Shown piece after piece: positions 23,174 through 34,612 of a stretch of DNA of 64,000 nucleotides. Positions within the stretch are counted from its first letter, which is position 1. The number at the start of each line of letters is the position of its first letter. This stretch comes from Suillus spraguei. Taxonomy: Eukaryota; Basidiomycota; Agaricomycetes; Boletales; Suillaceae. The position numbers and the translations under genes are program-made. A model generated the notes under the pieces. That model was not told the DNA's origin, ran no database searches, and saw nothing but the letters and a program-made list of their open reading frames with translations. Location of the stretch: the NCBI GenBank assembly GCA_016800925.1, contig JABCPU010000012.1, positions 124,001-188,000 on the forward strand. Reading direction: 5' to 3'.

Positions 23174-26100
23174 ATGGAACCCGAGTTCAACACTCGCCCA
23201 CTCTCTATAATTCATCGTCCACGCCAATCCCAAGATCACGCATCACCTCCCTCATCACCCATACCTCCTCCTTCATCATTCAGCCTAACATCCCGTCGTC
23301 GCTCTTCCGCGGCTGCCAACTTTCCTCCTGCAGGTCCACCACCGAGTCAACCAATTCCAAGTCTACCACCAACTCAAATCTACCATCCTGACGATGTTGA
23401 ACCTCCTTCCGATGAACTTTCATATACTACAAGACACAGGTCAAGCACCAGTACTAGTGGTCCTAGTCACACCAATAATGGTAGGCCTTCAGCCTCTGCA
23501 AATCTCGCTGCAATAGCCGCATTTCAAACAAGGCAAGCCTCCACTTCCGCGTTCAACAGTTCCCAGCCCTCTTCCAGTACTGTCACACATGACCTCGGCC
23601 TTTTATCCGACTCTTCGCATAGATCTGTCCTTCAACCCACGTCATCTTCACATCATCAAGATATCGTGCCTGACCGTCTCTTGTTGTCACCGACTCAGTC
23701 CCGTACACCGTCCCAATCTCGCCCATCTTCAAGACGCGCCCTTACAAGAGCCTTGGAACTCGCCCGTGAAGCAGTTCAGTTAGACTCTACCAATGATGAC
23801 CCCCATGCTGCTGTCATGGCTTATGGTCGAAGTGTCGCTTTGCTCAGTGAAGTTATGGAGCGAGTAAGAAGAGGTGAAGACAGTACAGAACGTCCAAGAC
23901 GAAACGGCAGACGGAGAAGTGTGGTCGCACAAGAAGAGGAAGTCAGACGTCTTAAATCAATAGTAAGAAATTTACTCATTGTAGCCGCGAATGCATCCTG
24001 ATTTCATTTTATCCCTTTCAGCACGACACTTATGCTGACCGCATGAACATTCTTAGCTTGATATACAGTATACCTCCTATACCACACTCCCCATCCTCCG
24101 TCTACGCCCCTTCCACATCCACAGAGTCCACACAACCTGGATCACCATCTTCCATTTCACCGACTTCCGATTCTCATAGAGTCTCTTCCTATCCAACAGA
24201 ACACACTCAAGACGAGCCTCAGCACGTCGCAGTACTGAATCATAACCATGATGACGACAACGATGGTCATGAAGGCATTGGAACTGCCCTTCTCAATGCT
24301 ACTTATCTGTCCACCGAATTTGGTCAAAGAACCAATGGCACATCACCTCAACATCCTTATGCTGCACCTCTCTCACCTCTTTCATCCTCTGGCCCACAGG
24401 ATTCCAATAATTCTATCAACCGAACCGCAACCCTTCCGGTGAACCGCACCCAGTATACTCCATCAGTCACTGGTCGCTCTCGAGCAACTTCTGTTTTTCC
24501 TCCCGCCGCTCCACCTCCAACCCCGTCTCTTCTACCACCACCCCCAGACTCTACCGTACCCACCATGTCCGCAACGATACCCTCGCAGACCAGCAGGTTC
24601 CTAGAAACTACCCGTCCACGCGTAAACTCACTTGGACACAGACGAACGGGGTCAGGAACTAGATTGACTGCTGTTACTGAAGAGGGGGTCAGGGTTGAAA
24701 GTCCTCCTACACCGGAGATCCTAGACGACCAAGACCTCACGGCTTCCTTACCTCGACGGCCTGACACGCCACGCACTGCAATTCGAGACTCTCACCCACT
24801 ACCCCCACTTCCTTCATCCTCTCCTATATCATACCCTGTACGGTCACCTGAATCGCCAGCACAGCAAATCATTCCTCCACGAGTCCGGGGGGAGTCGATG
24901 AGCGTAATCAGTGGTCAACAATTGATCAACACCTCCCTGGCGATGGGTACGATTCATCAGAGGCGCACCAAGATATCTGCTCCCCCTTCGACTGATAGCC
25001 CTTCGCCTACTGAATCACATTCGCCATCAACGTTCTCTCTTCCCGCCCCAAAGCCTACCGGGTCGCCGGTACCTCCTAACGCAATACCTCTCATAGTTGG
25101 ACGAAATCGCGCATCGTCACAGCCAGGACGACGGCCTTCTGTAGTCAATGGCCGTATCTCGCCGTTCGATGCTCAGCGACCCCCTTTACCTCATACAGCA
25201 GGCCTCAACGGACTAATACCCCGTAAAATGTCCAATCCTTCTAAGTTGCAGCAGAACATCAGCATTAACATCCCACAATTGCCGCAATTAACTGTGCAGA
25301 CAGAATTATTATCACCGCCTCTGGTATTGACGTTGATACCTCCACCAGCCCTGATATCCAATTTGCCGACTACGCCCACCTCTCCGCTTCCACCCGCTCC
25401 ACCCGCTGATAGCCAAAGGAAGCCGTATCATATGATGGCGCTTCTGGCGAATACTATGACCTCAAAGTCTGGTGGTTATATCACCAGACGATTGCATGTG
25501 CCGCAGGAAGTTTGGTCACAAGGAGGGGCCAAGCTCACAAACATACCAGAAAAAGTCCGCGTTGTAGAAGTGCTCAGCTCAGCTCTGGAGGAGATGCAGC
25601 AATGCAGCGGGGAGTGCTTTGGCGCGAGCGTTGGTAGTGGACTAGCTTTAGGCATTGGCAGTGTCACTCGCAAGGAGGCTGAGACATGGGTAGGCAAGTT
25701 AGAGGAGTTCTCCTTGATATGCGATAGCGTCGTCGCGAACTTTGGCAAGAAGCTTAGTGTAGGCGAAGGTTTTGTGGTCAAGAAAAGTGGCGGGGTAAGT
25801 TGCTAGATTATTCGTTTGTTCTCGTGGCTTGACGCTTTACTTGTTGCCCTAGGTAACATCATGGGGAGGCAAGCTTACTCGACAGATCGACAAGTTTACC
25901 AATGGAAAAAAGTTCGTCGCTCACTTTTATTGCGTCCTTGCCTTGTATTGATGCGTGAAGTAGCCTTGATTCACCTGCTGCCTATGTGTCTGGATTAAAT
26001 AGGCTGTTCATGATTGCCCAGCTCATCGACGAGCATACAAAGGCGTTGCTGTCGCAGCCCATCGCAGCCACATACGCAGCGTTCCCCCTAGATCTCCGGG

Positions 26101-26231
26101 TTGCTGCAGAAGTCAAACTAAAACGCGCCTCCGAGTTCTTTGCGAGCGTCGTGCTGACATTCGTCATCCGCGACCTGGCACAGCTACTCGACAAGTACGC
26201 CAAGAAGTGTGAAAAGTGGCTGGCAGAATAA
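23174..26231 (+). CDS. MIT-domain protein with long Pro/Ser-rich disordered middle
   Basis: Roughly 930-residue protein. The first ~180 residues are Pro/Ser/Thr-rich. Then comes a helical MIT-type segment (RALTRALELAREAVQLDSTNDDPHAAVMAYGRSVALLSEVMERV, continuing after the intron at 23963-24021 with HDTYADRMNILSLIY). MIT domains bind ESCRT-III tails, so a role in membrane trafficking is the best guess. The centre (about 24070-25420) is disordered and packed with SP/TP sites and polyproline that could recruit SH3 or kinase partners. The C-terminal third is folded and helical: TRRLHVPQEVWSQGG, EKVRVVEVLSSALEEMQQ, then VTSWGGKLTRQIDKFTNGK, and after one more intron LNRLFMIAQLIDEHTKALL. It ends KKCEKWLAE at 26231. 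Three introns. I recognise the family from fungal genomes as MIT-containing but uncharacterised. Confidence 0.85.
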
Positions 26232-26618
26232 CGAGGTAAACTCCCGTTCCCTCGGTCTGCGAAGCTGTAATACTGTTACAAAGCAGTATGTATTTATTTC
26301 GGGACTAGATGGGTTTACCAGAATATGTTTTATATGACATTTTTAGTGTGTTTATTCTACTTTTTCGTTCTTTTTTGCGTGTATTTTTTGCGCCTTTTTC
26401 CTTGTCTTCGTTCGGTGCACCTCACGTCCGCTCCCTTGCATACTATACATTACAGACTTTGGAATTCTGTGCATATTGAATGTAGGCTACCAATCAATTG
26501 CTCAAACCGCTGAATATTTCGATGTCCAGATGCAGTTTATACAGTCAGGCATACAACAAGCTAGAAGAACAATGATGTAGACGCTATAGTACATGAAGTA
26601 GATAACAATTCTGAGTTT
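26232..26618. other. Intergenic between convergent genes
   Basis: Strongly T-rich run around 26325-26405, probably the 3' UTR and terminator of the MIT gene. No coding signal. Confidence 0.4.
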
Positions 26619-27383
26619 TCAGAATACAGAAGGAACTCGCCCTGCATGGGCCTCGAAGTGTGATGACCGTACAGTTATTGGAGTTCCATATGCAGGCTCT
26701 TCTCCTTCTGGAGTTGGTGGCCTGCCTCTGAGGCGAGAAATGACCTGCATTCTCTTGACTGCGACTTGTCTCAGGGAACGTTATGGAGGTGAAAAGAACA
26801 TTGACGCACTATAGTCTGTTCGAACATGACCATCGTGGCATTCCTCGTCCGAGTCGACGAGGGGATCAGTGGTCATGACAGTATGCCAGGCATCTGATGT
26901 CAAACAAACGAATATATGAGCTACGTCGCATGAGAACCTGAAAAATAACTCACGCTGCAGCATGTTGCGCTCAGGGCCTGGCATGCTCGATCTCCGGGAT
27001 TGCGGTGGTGGTCGTGGGGTGATATTCGGCACGCTGGGTCTGCGCGCCGAGCGTGCATCAGTAGGCACGCGACGATATGGGGGATCTGACGGGGAGTGTG
27101 GACGGCGGTGGCGCTGACGCTCGAGGATATGAGGAGGTACTGCTACAACTGGAATACGATATGAGCAGCGGACTCTGGCAAGATAACATTTTCACATACG
27201 TTCAGACCGTCGTTCTTCTCTGTTGGCGTGTACATCTGACAGGTCTCTCGGTTGAGGATTAGGAGCTTTTCTTTTCCGAGAGGTGCTCGTAGTCGGTTGT
27301 GGACCTGGTAAAGTTGGGGTGTCGTCTTCGGCTTTGATTGTAGCCCTGCTTCTCCTTTTTGCTGGGGCTTTTTTTTCAGACAT
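26619..27383 (-). CDS. Small basic protein with an Ies1-type C-terminal module
   Basis: Four-exon gene rebuilt from splice signals. Exon 1 starts at 27383 (MSEKKAPAKRRSRATIK...) and is Lys/Arg-rich, suggesting a nuclear protein. Exon 2 is Pro/Arg/Ser-rich. Exons 3-4 encode AWHTVMTTDPLVDSDEE, then HVRTDY and VISRLRGRPPTPEGEE, ending RVPSVF with the stop at 26619-26621. The tail matches the last part of the IES1 gene at 39.5-41.3 kb in this window at about 34 of 49 aligned residues. Both introns inside the module sit at the same codons and phase (after MLQ, and after the DY pair). It lacks the large N-terminal Ies1 domain. Likely a duplicated, shortened relative that might bind INO80 or compete with Ies1; this is inference. 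I do not recognise the N-terminal half. Confidence 0.7.
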
Positions 27384-28216
27384 GGCCGGACTCTAGAGCG
27401 TCTGAGGGACTCAGACTTGCGGTGAAGAGTCGGAGGGATGAGGCTGAACTGTTATGGCGAGCGTCTTCGCACCTTGGGATTTGGTTCTCAACTTGAATCG
27501 GCTGGCTGATGCGGCAACTTGCTATGCAGCCGCCTATCGCCCAGTGGGCCCTGGAACAAAGGCTGATACAAATCCTGGACATATCCCTTCGACCCCGCTT
27601 ATAAATGGATTTTTACTTGCGCTATGCTATGTCGTAGGTCAAATTTCAGTGACTGCCCGAAGCTGATGTCAATGTCTTAGCACTTTGAAGTTCATCATTA
27701 GCTGTGCACTGCTGTGCGGCGAAAAACAGGCATATCCCTATGTTATTTTTGGGTTGGGCCTCTCACACAGGCATCATGATGCAGTGTCATCTCAGCATGC
27801 GCCTATCTCTAGTTCAGCCGTACAAAGGCCACCCTTCAGGGTCATCATCATGTCTTGAATGTAAGAGTGGTACTTACGAGCCGTTGCAAAATACAACGAG
27901 GGTCGGACCGTCGCGCATCATAGTGGGTTGACCTATACTCGATTCTGCCAAAGGATCATGATAATCTAGACTTGCATCATTTCAGTTTACGTTCTTGCTA
28001 TGACCTCTCTACCGCGGCTGTGGCCTCGAATGATTCATCTGTGTCTGTCTTGACCTCCCTGGGAAGCTGTGCATCCCACAAATAAGCAAACGTCTCAGCT
28101 GCCATGCTATAACGAGGCCGAGTCTTTTGATTATCTCCGATTGTGGGGGAAACCTTGCCTACTTCTTTTTCTTTCTTCTTTTTCGTTCTGGAGCTCTGGA
28201 GCTCGTTGCCGGGGAG
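27384..28216. other. Intergenic divergent region
   Basis: About 830 bases between divergent genes. Small frames are present on both strands, but none has splice, start-context or family support. Confidence 0.4.
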
Positions 28217-29785
28217 ATGCTGCGCACCTCCATCAGCTTTTTCAACTTCAACTTTGTAACTTATGCTTTGTACTTCATTTCCTTGTTGATTCTTCTTTCC
28301 CGGTCCTTCCATGGTGTTCAAGCTGCTCCCGTGCGTGTTTCGGTAGAACGAGGAATTGGCGTATCCTCAAAGGCGTCTGGACTTCAAACAGTTACCTTCG
28401 CTGGCCAGAATTATGGTATGCATCCTTTGAAAAATCAACAAATCAAGACAATTTTACTTTATCTGCAGCTCTCAAACAATGTAATGACTTGCAACATGTA
28501 ACCAGAGACTCAGCACTTGATGACGACAGTATCGTCTCGGCCTCTGGTGGTAAGTGGATATTATCCGTCCGTATGTTTTCCTGAACCTGTGATAATTTCC
28601 GCAGGAAGGACGTCGGCGATGCCATTTACGAGCGCTGTGGCTATGACAATTTCATCTAGTTCATCGCCATCAACATTAGATTCGAGCACCACCATGACAC
28701 TATTATCTCCTTCCGTGAGCACGTCCTGGACGAGCTCGATACAGTTGGAGGCTGGGGGGTCTCTTGCAAGGGAAACTGATAGCCCTGCATCATCATCTAT
28801 TTCCATGAGGACGTCTCCAGTGACGCCCCCTGCATCATCGGTTACTGCCCCATCTTTCCTCCCTGCTGTTCCGCCATCAGTAACAACAGCAGAAACCGAC
28901 TATTCCCTATCCTCTCCTGTGTTTGAAGTGCCGTTTGCATCAACGCTTTCTGCATCACAAGAAACATCTTCAGTCACTACTCTATCTTTGGCCTTTGGTG
29001 TCCTCCCGTCGGTGGCCACATTGGTCAGTGATTGTCCTTCATCCTTACCTATACTTGGAGGGCCTTCTCCTGTGACGCCTCCTGCATCATCATACATGTT
29101 GCCATCTACTGCTCCATCCTTACCTCCTGCTGTTGTGCCCTCAGCAACACCGCTGGTAACTAGTCCTCCACCGATTTTGCCCACAGCCGAGGGACTGCCT
29201 CCAGTGATGCCCCCTGCATCATCGGAAACACCCACGGTTACCTCCTCTCCTCTCATAGTTACTTCTTTCGTACCTCCTATTCCTCCTGCTGTCACTTCCC
29301 TCTCACCTCCTGCTCCTCCTGTTGTTACTTCCCTCCTACCTCCTGTTGTCACTCTTCCTCCACCTTCCGTCGTTCCAGCAGCTTCATCAGTGACAACAAT
29401 GTCACAGAATGCCGCTGGCACGGCTACCGCGACATTACCAGCAGTGATCGTGTCTGGCACACCTATTAAGCCAGAACCATCCCCCACAACTACGTCTACC
29501 TCGTCGGCGCCTATTGCGCAGTCAAGTACAAGTTCGCAACAGTCATCGTCACCTTCGGCACAAAGCGACGCTTCGTCGTCGTCACAGCTTTCAGGGTCTT
29601 TGATTGCTATCATCACAGTACTTTCATTCCTTGGTGCATTTTCGTTGATTATTGGAGTCATCTTCTTCTTTCGCGCCAGACGTCGTCGTATTGCCCGAAT
29701 GCAGCACCTTGAAGAGGAGCGCCGACGCTTGCCACCCAACTTGTCTTCGAGGTTTTCGGTCTCAACTATAGGATCAATAGAGTAA
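28217..29785 (+). CDS. Mucin-like single-pass membrane protein
   Basis: Cell-surface type I protein. The start at 28217 (MLRTSISFF...) is chosen because it gives a hydrophobic signal sequence ending near GVQAAP. Two introns follow (GT-AG, near 28415-28465 and 28549-28603). A ~300-residue Ser/Thr/Pro/Val-rich ectodomain contains imperfect repeats built on VTPPASS, PAVPPSVTT and PPVVTSLLPP. It is expected to be heavily O-mannosylated. A TM helix (LIAIITVLSFLGAFSLIIGVI) follows, then a short, very basic cytosolic tail (RARRRRIARMQHLEEERRRL) ending SVSTIGSIE. The layout resembles fungal wall-stress sensors (Wsc/Mid2-like) but has no WSC or Cys-rich head, so a sensor role is only a suggestion. Repeat copy number may vary between strains. 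Confidence 0.8.
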
Positions 29786-30237
29786 TCTGGGTACTTCGCG
29801 TTTCTTAATTCGAGACGAGGAGCCTACTTCATCGCTCCACCGATCCGATCGATGGTGTGGCGTTAGCAACTACACCTTTGGTGTACTTCCAGGGTCTTAC
29901 CTGATGACAGCCTCGAGACAGGAATGAGCCCTCTAGATCAGTTGTAGCACGAGGGAAGGGACTTCACAGCGATTCCTTATTGAGAGACACTACTTTACAT
30001 TCCTTGTTGGCGTCTACAACACATATTAATAATGACGTTTAAACAACATATTATGCCGAAGGTACAAGGAAGGTAAAAGTACAGTGAGATCCTTCCGATG
30101 AGAGAATGTGGGTATGTACAAAATATCGCAAGGGGAATCATTGGGTTATGGAAGTGCGTATTAATGTAGATGTGAACGGAAAAGTTGTCCCTTCAAAGCA
30201 AGTAAAAGCAAAGCAAGATGCAAGGCGAAAAACGACG
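29786..30237. other. Intergenic between convergent genes
   Basis: About 450 bases holding the two 3' regions. No coding signal seen. Confidence 0.45.
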
Positions 30238-33200
30238 TCACCAGAACTCTCTGACTCGCTCTAAAACCTCCACAACTACCGAGCTCTTATACATGAGAGC
30301 ATGGTCAGCACCTTTCACGACCTTGACGTGACAACGGTCTTCACCCATCGCCTTTTCCATCCATCTCACGGCGTTTTCAGCAATCTTCTCGTCCCTATCT
30401 CCGTACCAAACCTGGACCTTGTGAGGGAAGTCGCTGTACGAGAAGCCCCAAGGACGATTGTCGTGATTGAGGATCTGTAGAAGGTCGCTGTGCGTACCCT
30501 TCGATGCTTCCGCGTGAGACGCCGCAATGAGAGCATTGGCAAGAGCAGTTTGATATGCAGTTGATGCAGTTTGGACACTCACGTGTGGAGATGATAACGT
30601 GCTCGCAGGGGGGGATGACGGAACGCTCGGCGGGCTTGATCTCGATATGCTTGTGCTGGACGTGCTGAAGGATATAGAGCGCCGGCCGGTCTGTCGAGGA
30701 AGAAGCTTGAGCGAGGGTTTATCGGTGGACAGTTCGGCGGGTTTGCTTGGTTTGGTAAGGGGTGAAGGGGTTGGTATAGGACTAGGTAAGGATCGAACCT
30801 TCGTGGCATCCCAGTCGAGTTCACCAAGACCCAAACCCGTGTCTAATGATACTTGTTGAGGGAGCTGTGGACTTGGGATATCGGTCCTCTTGAGTGTGCC
30901 GGGGGCGGAAGATGATTTGCCCTTGAGGGAGCCCATGGATCTCAAAGTCTTAAGCGTTTTCCCGACGGTTGAGGTGGGAATAGACTCAATAGCAGGCGAA
31001 GGAGGCTGGGAAATTGTTTTGGACGCTTTAAGTCTGCCTAGAATTCCCCGAGAAGGTTTATCTCTACTCTGTTGTGTCATTGAACGCGCGCCAAGCGTGC
31101 TTTGGCTGCCAAAACGACCATCGAAATCCCGTAGATCATCATAATCACTGGACAGAACAGAACCTAAGCTCATCCGTCTCTTGGCGCTATCTGATGGGTA
31201 AATAGTGTTTCTGCCGGGGCTCTGAGGTCGTGAGGAAGGCTCGACTCCATTGCCAGACGTCGACTTTCCATTCTGAAATCTGGGGGACAGCGGTGCGGTG
31301 TAACCAATCCCCCGGTAAGCGACAGTTGGCGGCTTCCCTATCATCCATGCCTGGATCTTCCACTCCGCTGCCTGTGCGGTCTTTAGAATGCCATTGGGGA
31401 CGTACTTAAGCCATCGGTATCCTCCTGTACACCAAATGAGTGAAAGAAGTACAACCATAGGTCTCTCCAGCACTCACCGCTTTCGGAGCCGCCTATCCAT
31501 GGCGCTAGCAGACAAAGGTCACCCCGAATACGATTGGGAACACGGTTCGCAAACGCCAGGGCGTAAGGTGCGCCGGCTGAGTGGGCAACGATGCTGCACT
31601 CATTTATTTTTAGCTGGTCGAGAACCTCCTCAACAGCTGCCGCCCATTCCATGATGCCTCTAGCAGATTTAGAATGTGGAGTCTCGGTACGGCCTAGACC
31701 CCATCTGTGCAAACGTCAGTGAAGCCATTGTTGGTCAACAGACAGAAACTGACCTATCTATAGCGATCAGACGAAGGCCAAGACAGTCTGCCATTTCATC
31801 GTATAAACCCATGATGTGTCTGACACACCCCAGACCAAGAAATACAACCAGAGGAAAGCCATTTGGATCGCCCATGTCTGCAAGACTGACAGTCAGAGGG
31901 TGATCAAGTGACGCATGAGGAAATCTGGTGAGTTTCAGCAAAGTTGTCAATCTAGCGGAGCGAAGATATTCTGCTATGGCTTGGGGCACGGATGTAGGAG
32001 AAGTGGAAATGGGAATGAGGTCTAATGAGTACTGTGAATCCCGTGCTGATGCAGTCGATGAATGGGAATAAACGTCTGAGGGTGCCCCGTGAAGTCGCAC
32101 ACTCGAGCTGTCTGACATGTTCGAAGGCATGGCGGTGAGTGGGGGAGCCCGAGGTGATGCAAGAGGGGGAATGACATGTGATTTCCTCTGGTTCTGATAT
32201 GTGCGACGGACTTCATCTGCAATGCTATCAAGGGAGGACCTGCCCAACGGTTCAGCTTCTGTATGCAGCTCAGCCTCAGATCCCTCATTCTCAACACCAT
32301 TGTCATCGCCATCAATATGGGTATTACTGGACCCATGTTTTGGAGGCTCTCTAGAGCGGTTCTGAGCAGAAGCTGGAGCGTGGTTCCGAATGATTTCCGA
32401 AATAGAAGGAGCAACAGTTCTTGGACGCTCTGGTGGCTGCACAAGAGGTACTGGAAGGTCATCAACAGAGTCATCAACTGGTGCCGAAGACGTGACCTCA
32501 TACAACCCCGAGTCAACTGTGATCGTGGACGAGGAACCTTTTCGTGCAGAATCAGGTCGCAGATGAGCGCGGCGAGTACGACGAGTGGGAGGCGGCCTTG
32601 GTCCGTCTTCGTCTTCGTCTGAAGGCACGATTTTATCTTGTCGTCGACTTTTCCCTCTGCCAAGAACTATACCGGGAGGAGGAGTGGGTAGAGGTGGTTG
32701 GTATAAAGGGTGATGTCTTGCATGATTACCAAACCTTGAGCGACTAGAGGAGCTTTTGCCAAAGAAGTCTTCCATCGTGAAGCCATTCATGCCGTCAACG
32801 AGCGCGTCCATAGCCTCTACTCCGGCAACCGGAGCTGAGACTACTACCGGGAAATGGTTGAGGAAGCGGTTCCCGATGGAAGATGAGTCTAATGGTGTTT
32901 GCGGGGGAGATTCTGGGAAATTAGAGGTTTCAACAGAGAGCCTGTGTGATGGGGCGGAAGTCTCTTTCCACTTTGACTTGGTGGATGATGGACCTGTGCG
33001 TGTCCGATGGCGCTGGATCCTCGAAGTGATATCACCTCCCGACAAGAAATCAGGGGCCTCGAGAGCAAGATCCACAGTTGGAAATGCGTATGAAAGCTGG
33101 GCCGCTTTTTCTTTCTCTTTGCCCTTGTCCTGATCAAACTTTCTGGAATGTTTCCGCGGAAGATCGTAAGCATGAAAAGTACGACCAGGACTCAATTGGG

Positions 33201-33369
33201 ATCTTGAGTGAATGTCGAAGCAGTCGGGCGGGACGCAAAAGGGAGCGGGAGAAAGGTGTTTAGCGTCTGAAGAAATGGCGGGCCTATGGACGTCACGTTT
33301 GGATGACAAGAGAGGATTGAATTTCCGGAGAGGACGGTCAGTTCCCATACTAGTGTTTGAGTTCGACAT
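30238..33369 (-). CDS. Alpha/beta-hydrolase fold protein with long disordered regions
   Basis: The start ATG is at 33369 (MSNSNTSMGTDRPLRKFNPLL). The first ~450 residues are Ser/Pro/Arg-rich and disordered. The hydrolase core begins near LADMGDPNGFPLVVFLGLGCVRH. After the intron at about 31710-31750 it continues DRWGLGRTETP. The nucleophile elbow is VAHSAGAPYALAFANRVP, with Ser in A-H-S-A-G, a variant of GxSxG. After LLAPWIGGSESG another intron (about 31410-31475) precedes GGYRWLKYVPNG. A ~200-residue Ser/Pro insertion (about 30560-31290) then interrupts the lid region before the fold resumes at LLQILNHDNRPWGFSYSDF. The acid and histidine lie in VWYGDRDEKIA and VKGADHALMYKSS. All three catalytic positions seem present, so it is probably an active esterase/lipase-like enzyme of unknown substrate. 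Convergent with the mucin-like gene. Confidence 0.85.
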
Positions 33370-34612
33370 CACGTAGGCAAAAAAAAGAGCGATGCAAAGC
33401 CAAGGCCGTGATGAATTTTACGCAAATACCCCTTCCGAGTCCTCACCGAGAACGTTCTAAAACTCTTCAAAGACCTGTTTTGTAGTGCCCAATGCTTTTA
33501 TTGACACAGAGTACCAGAAGTGTACCTTAAGCTCACCTCCTCAACCAAGACGTTTAATTTCGTTACCGCTAACGTTGTCGGTTGTAATGGTACCAACCAC
33601 TGTGGCGCCCAGAATAAGGACCGGTCACTGAGCGTCTGATGTTGCGTCAGTTTCTTCCCTAAGAACAAACCAATACTCTGGCACGGACTCAACACGAAGA
33701 TGGAGTGCTTGGCGGCGACGTGGTAGTGCCTATTTGTTAACAACACCGCCACTCAGTACTGGAGGGTTTTATTGTCGTGGGGCTATGACTTGTGGTATTA
33801 CTTTATGTAATTTCGATTATTTACCATTGACTCAAGTCTTCAACCCGACCACATGCTTTCAATTCCAAACGTATCACGCTGTCCTTCAAGCAGCCGGTAT
33901 TGATAAAACTTCTACATGTGACAGTCGTTACGACACACATGATTATCGTCGCGTCTACAGGCGAGCTCGCATCCTCTTCTAGTACTACCCCTGAGAGTCA
34001 TCAAACACGATACTAGGTAAAATTCCCATGGATTTTGCAGAAGTGATACTGACAAATTTTCTGTATTCACTCGCTGGGGAAGCGCTTGGAGTGATTTTTT
34101 TTATGTGTCATAATATGCATGGCAGCTGGACCCTGACTGTCGTGAAATAGTGCCTAGGCCACGTTGAGTTCGACGTTGACTATTTATGTAAAACTCCGAC
34201 TGGGGATTGAACCATTCGAGTTTGAACAGCAACTTGGACGTTTGAACGTGCACACCATGGGTAACCGGTAAGCTCGTCGTGTTTTACGTTCTAGCCCACT
34301 ACCGGCTATATCCACAGGGTTAACCCGAGTGGTCCATGGACTTTTCAGGCTGCCGAACTAACGTACAGACTCTTGTCATGATGGGTTACTGTGACCGTTG
34401 CACAACGGCATGTGTGTCAAGATGTGTTTGTTCTTTGTGTGCCTCTTCAACGTCACAGAAAGCAAACATTGCAGCACAAGTTGTGCCTGAGAATTCGACC
34501 GTTCAATCTCTAGTACATACTAATCGAGTGCATGTGGCACCAGTCCTTATCATGTGGACATATAAGTAATGTGAGTGCTCTCGTAAACCTCACATTTGAT
34601 TCCCCTCATCGA
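33370..34612. other. Long intergenic region
   Basis: About 1.24 kb between divergent genes. Small frames at 33498-33752 (-), 33734-33982 (+) and 34336-34569 (+) show no recognisable protein and no consistent splice signals. I see no transposon ends. It presumably contains both promoters. Confidence 0.4.

Noticed and set aside
27998..28321. Minus-strand Lys-rich frame of 107 codons
   Set aside because: Overlaps the signal-peptide exon of the mucin-like gene antisense; Lys runs come from its T-rich leader.
28900..29739. Long minus-strand frame (279 codons) opposite the mucin-like gene
   Set aside because: Arises from the repetitive Ser/Thr/Pro codons read backwards (Gly/Val/Glu-rich); no start context or family match.
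32022..32663. Minus-strand frame of 213 codons in the hydrolase N-terminus
   Set aside because: Alternative frame of the same exon; the disordered Ser/Pro frame is continuous with the hydrolase core.
34196..34220. tRNA T-arm-like sequence (minus strand GGTTCAATCCCC)
   Set aside because: The 5' half of the stem does not pair with CCCAG, and no acceptor, D or anticodon arms could be built.
33498..34569. Several 60-85-codon frames in the long intergenic region
   Set aside because: No start context, splice continuity or recognisable motif; the density is what chance gives.
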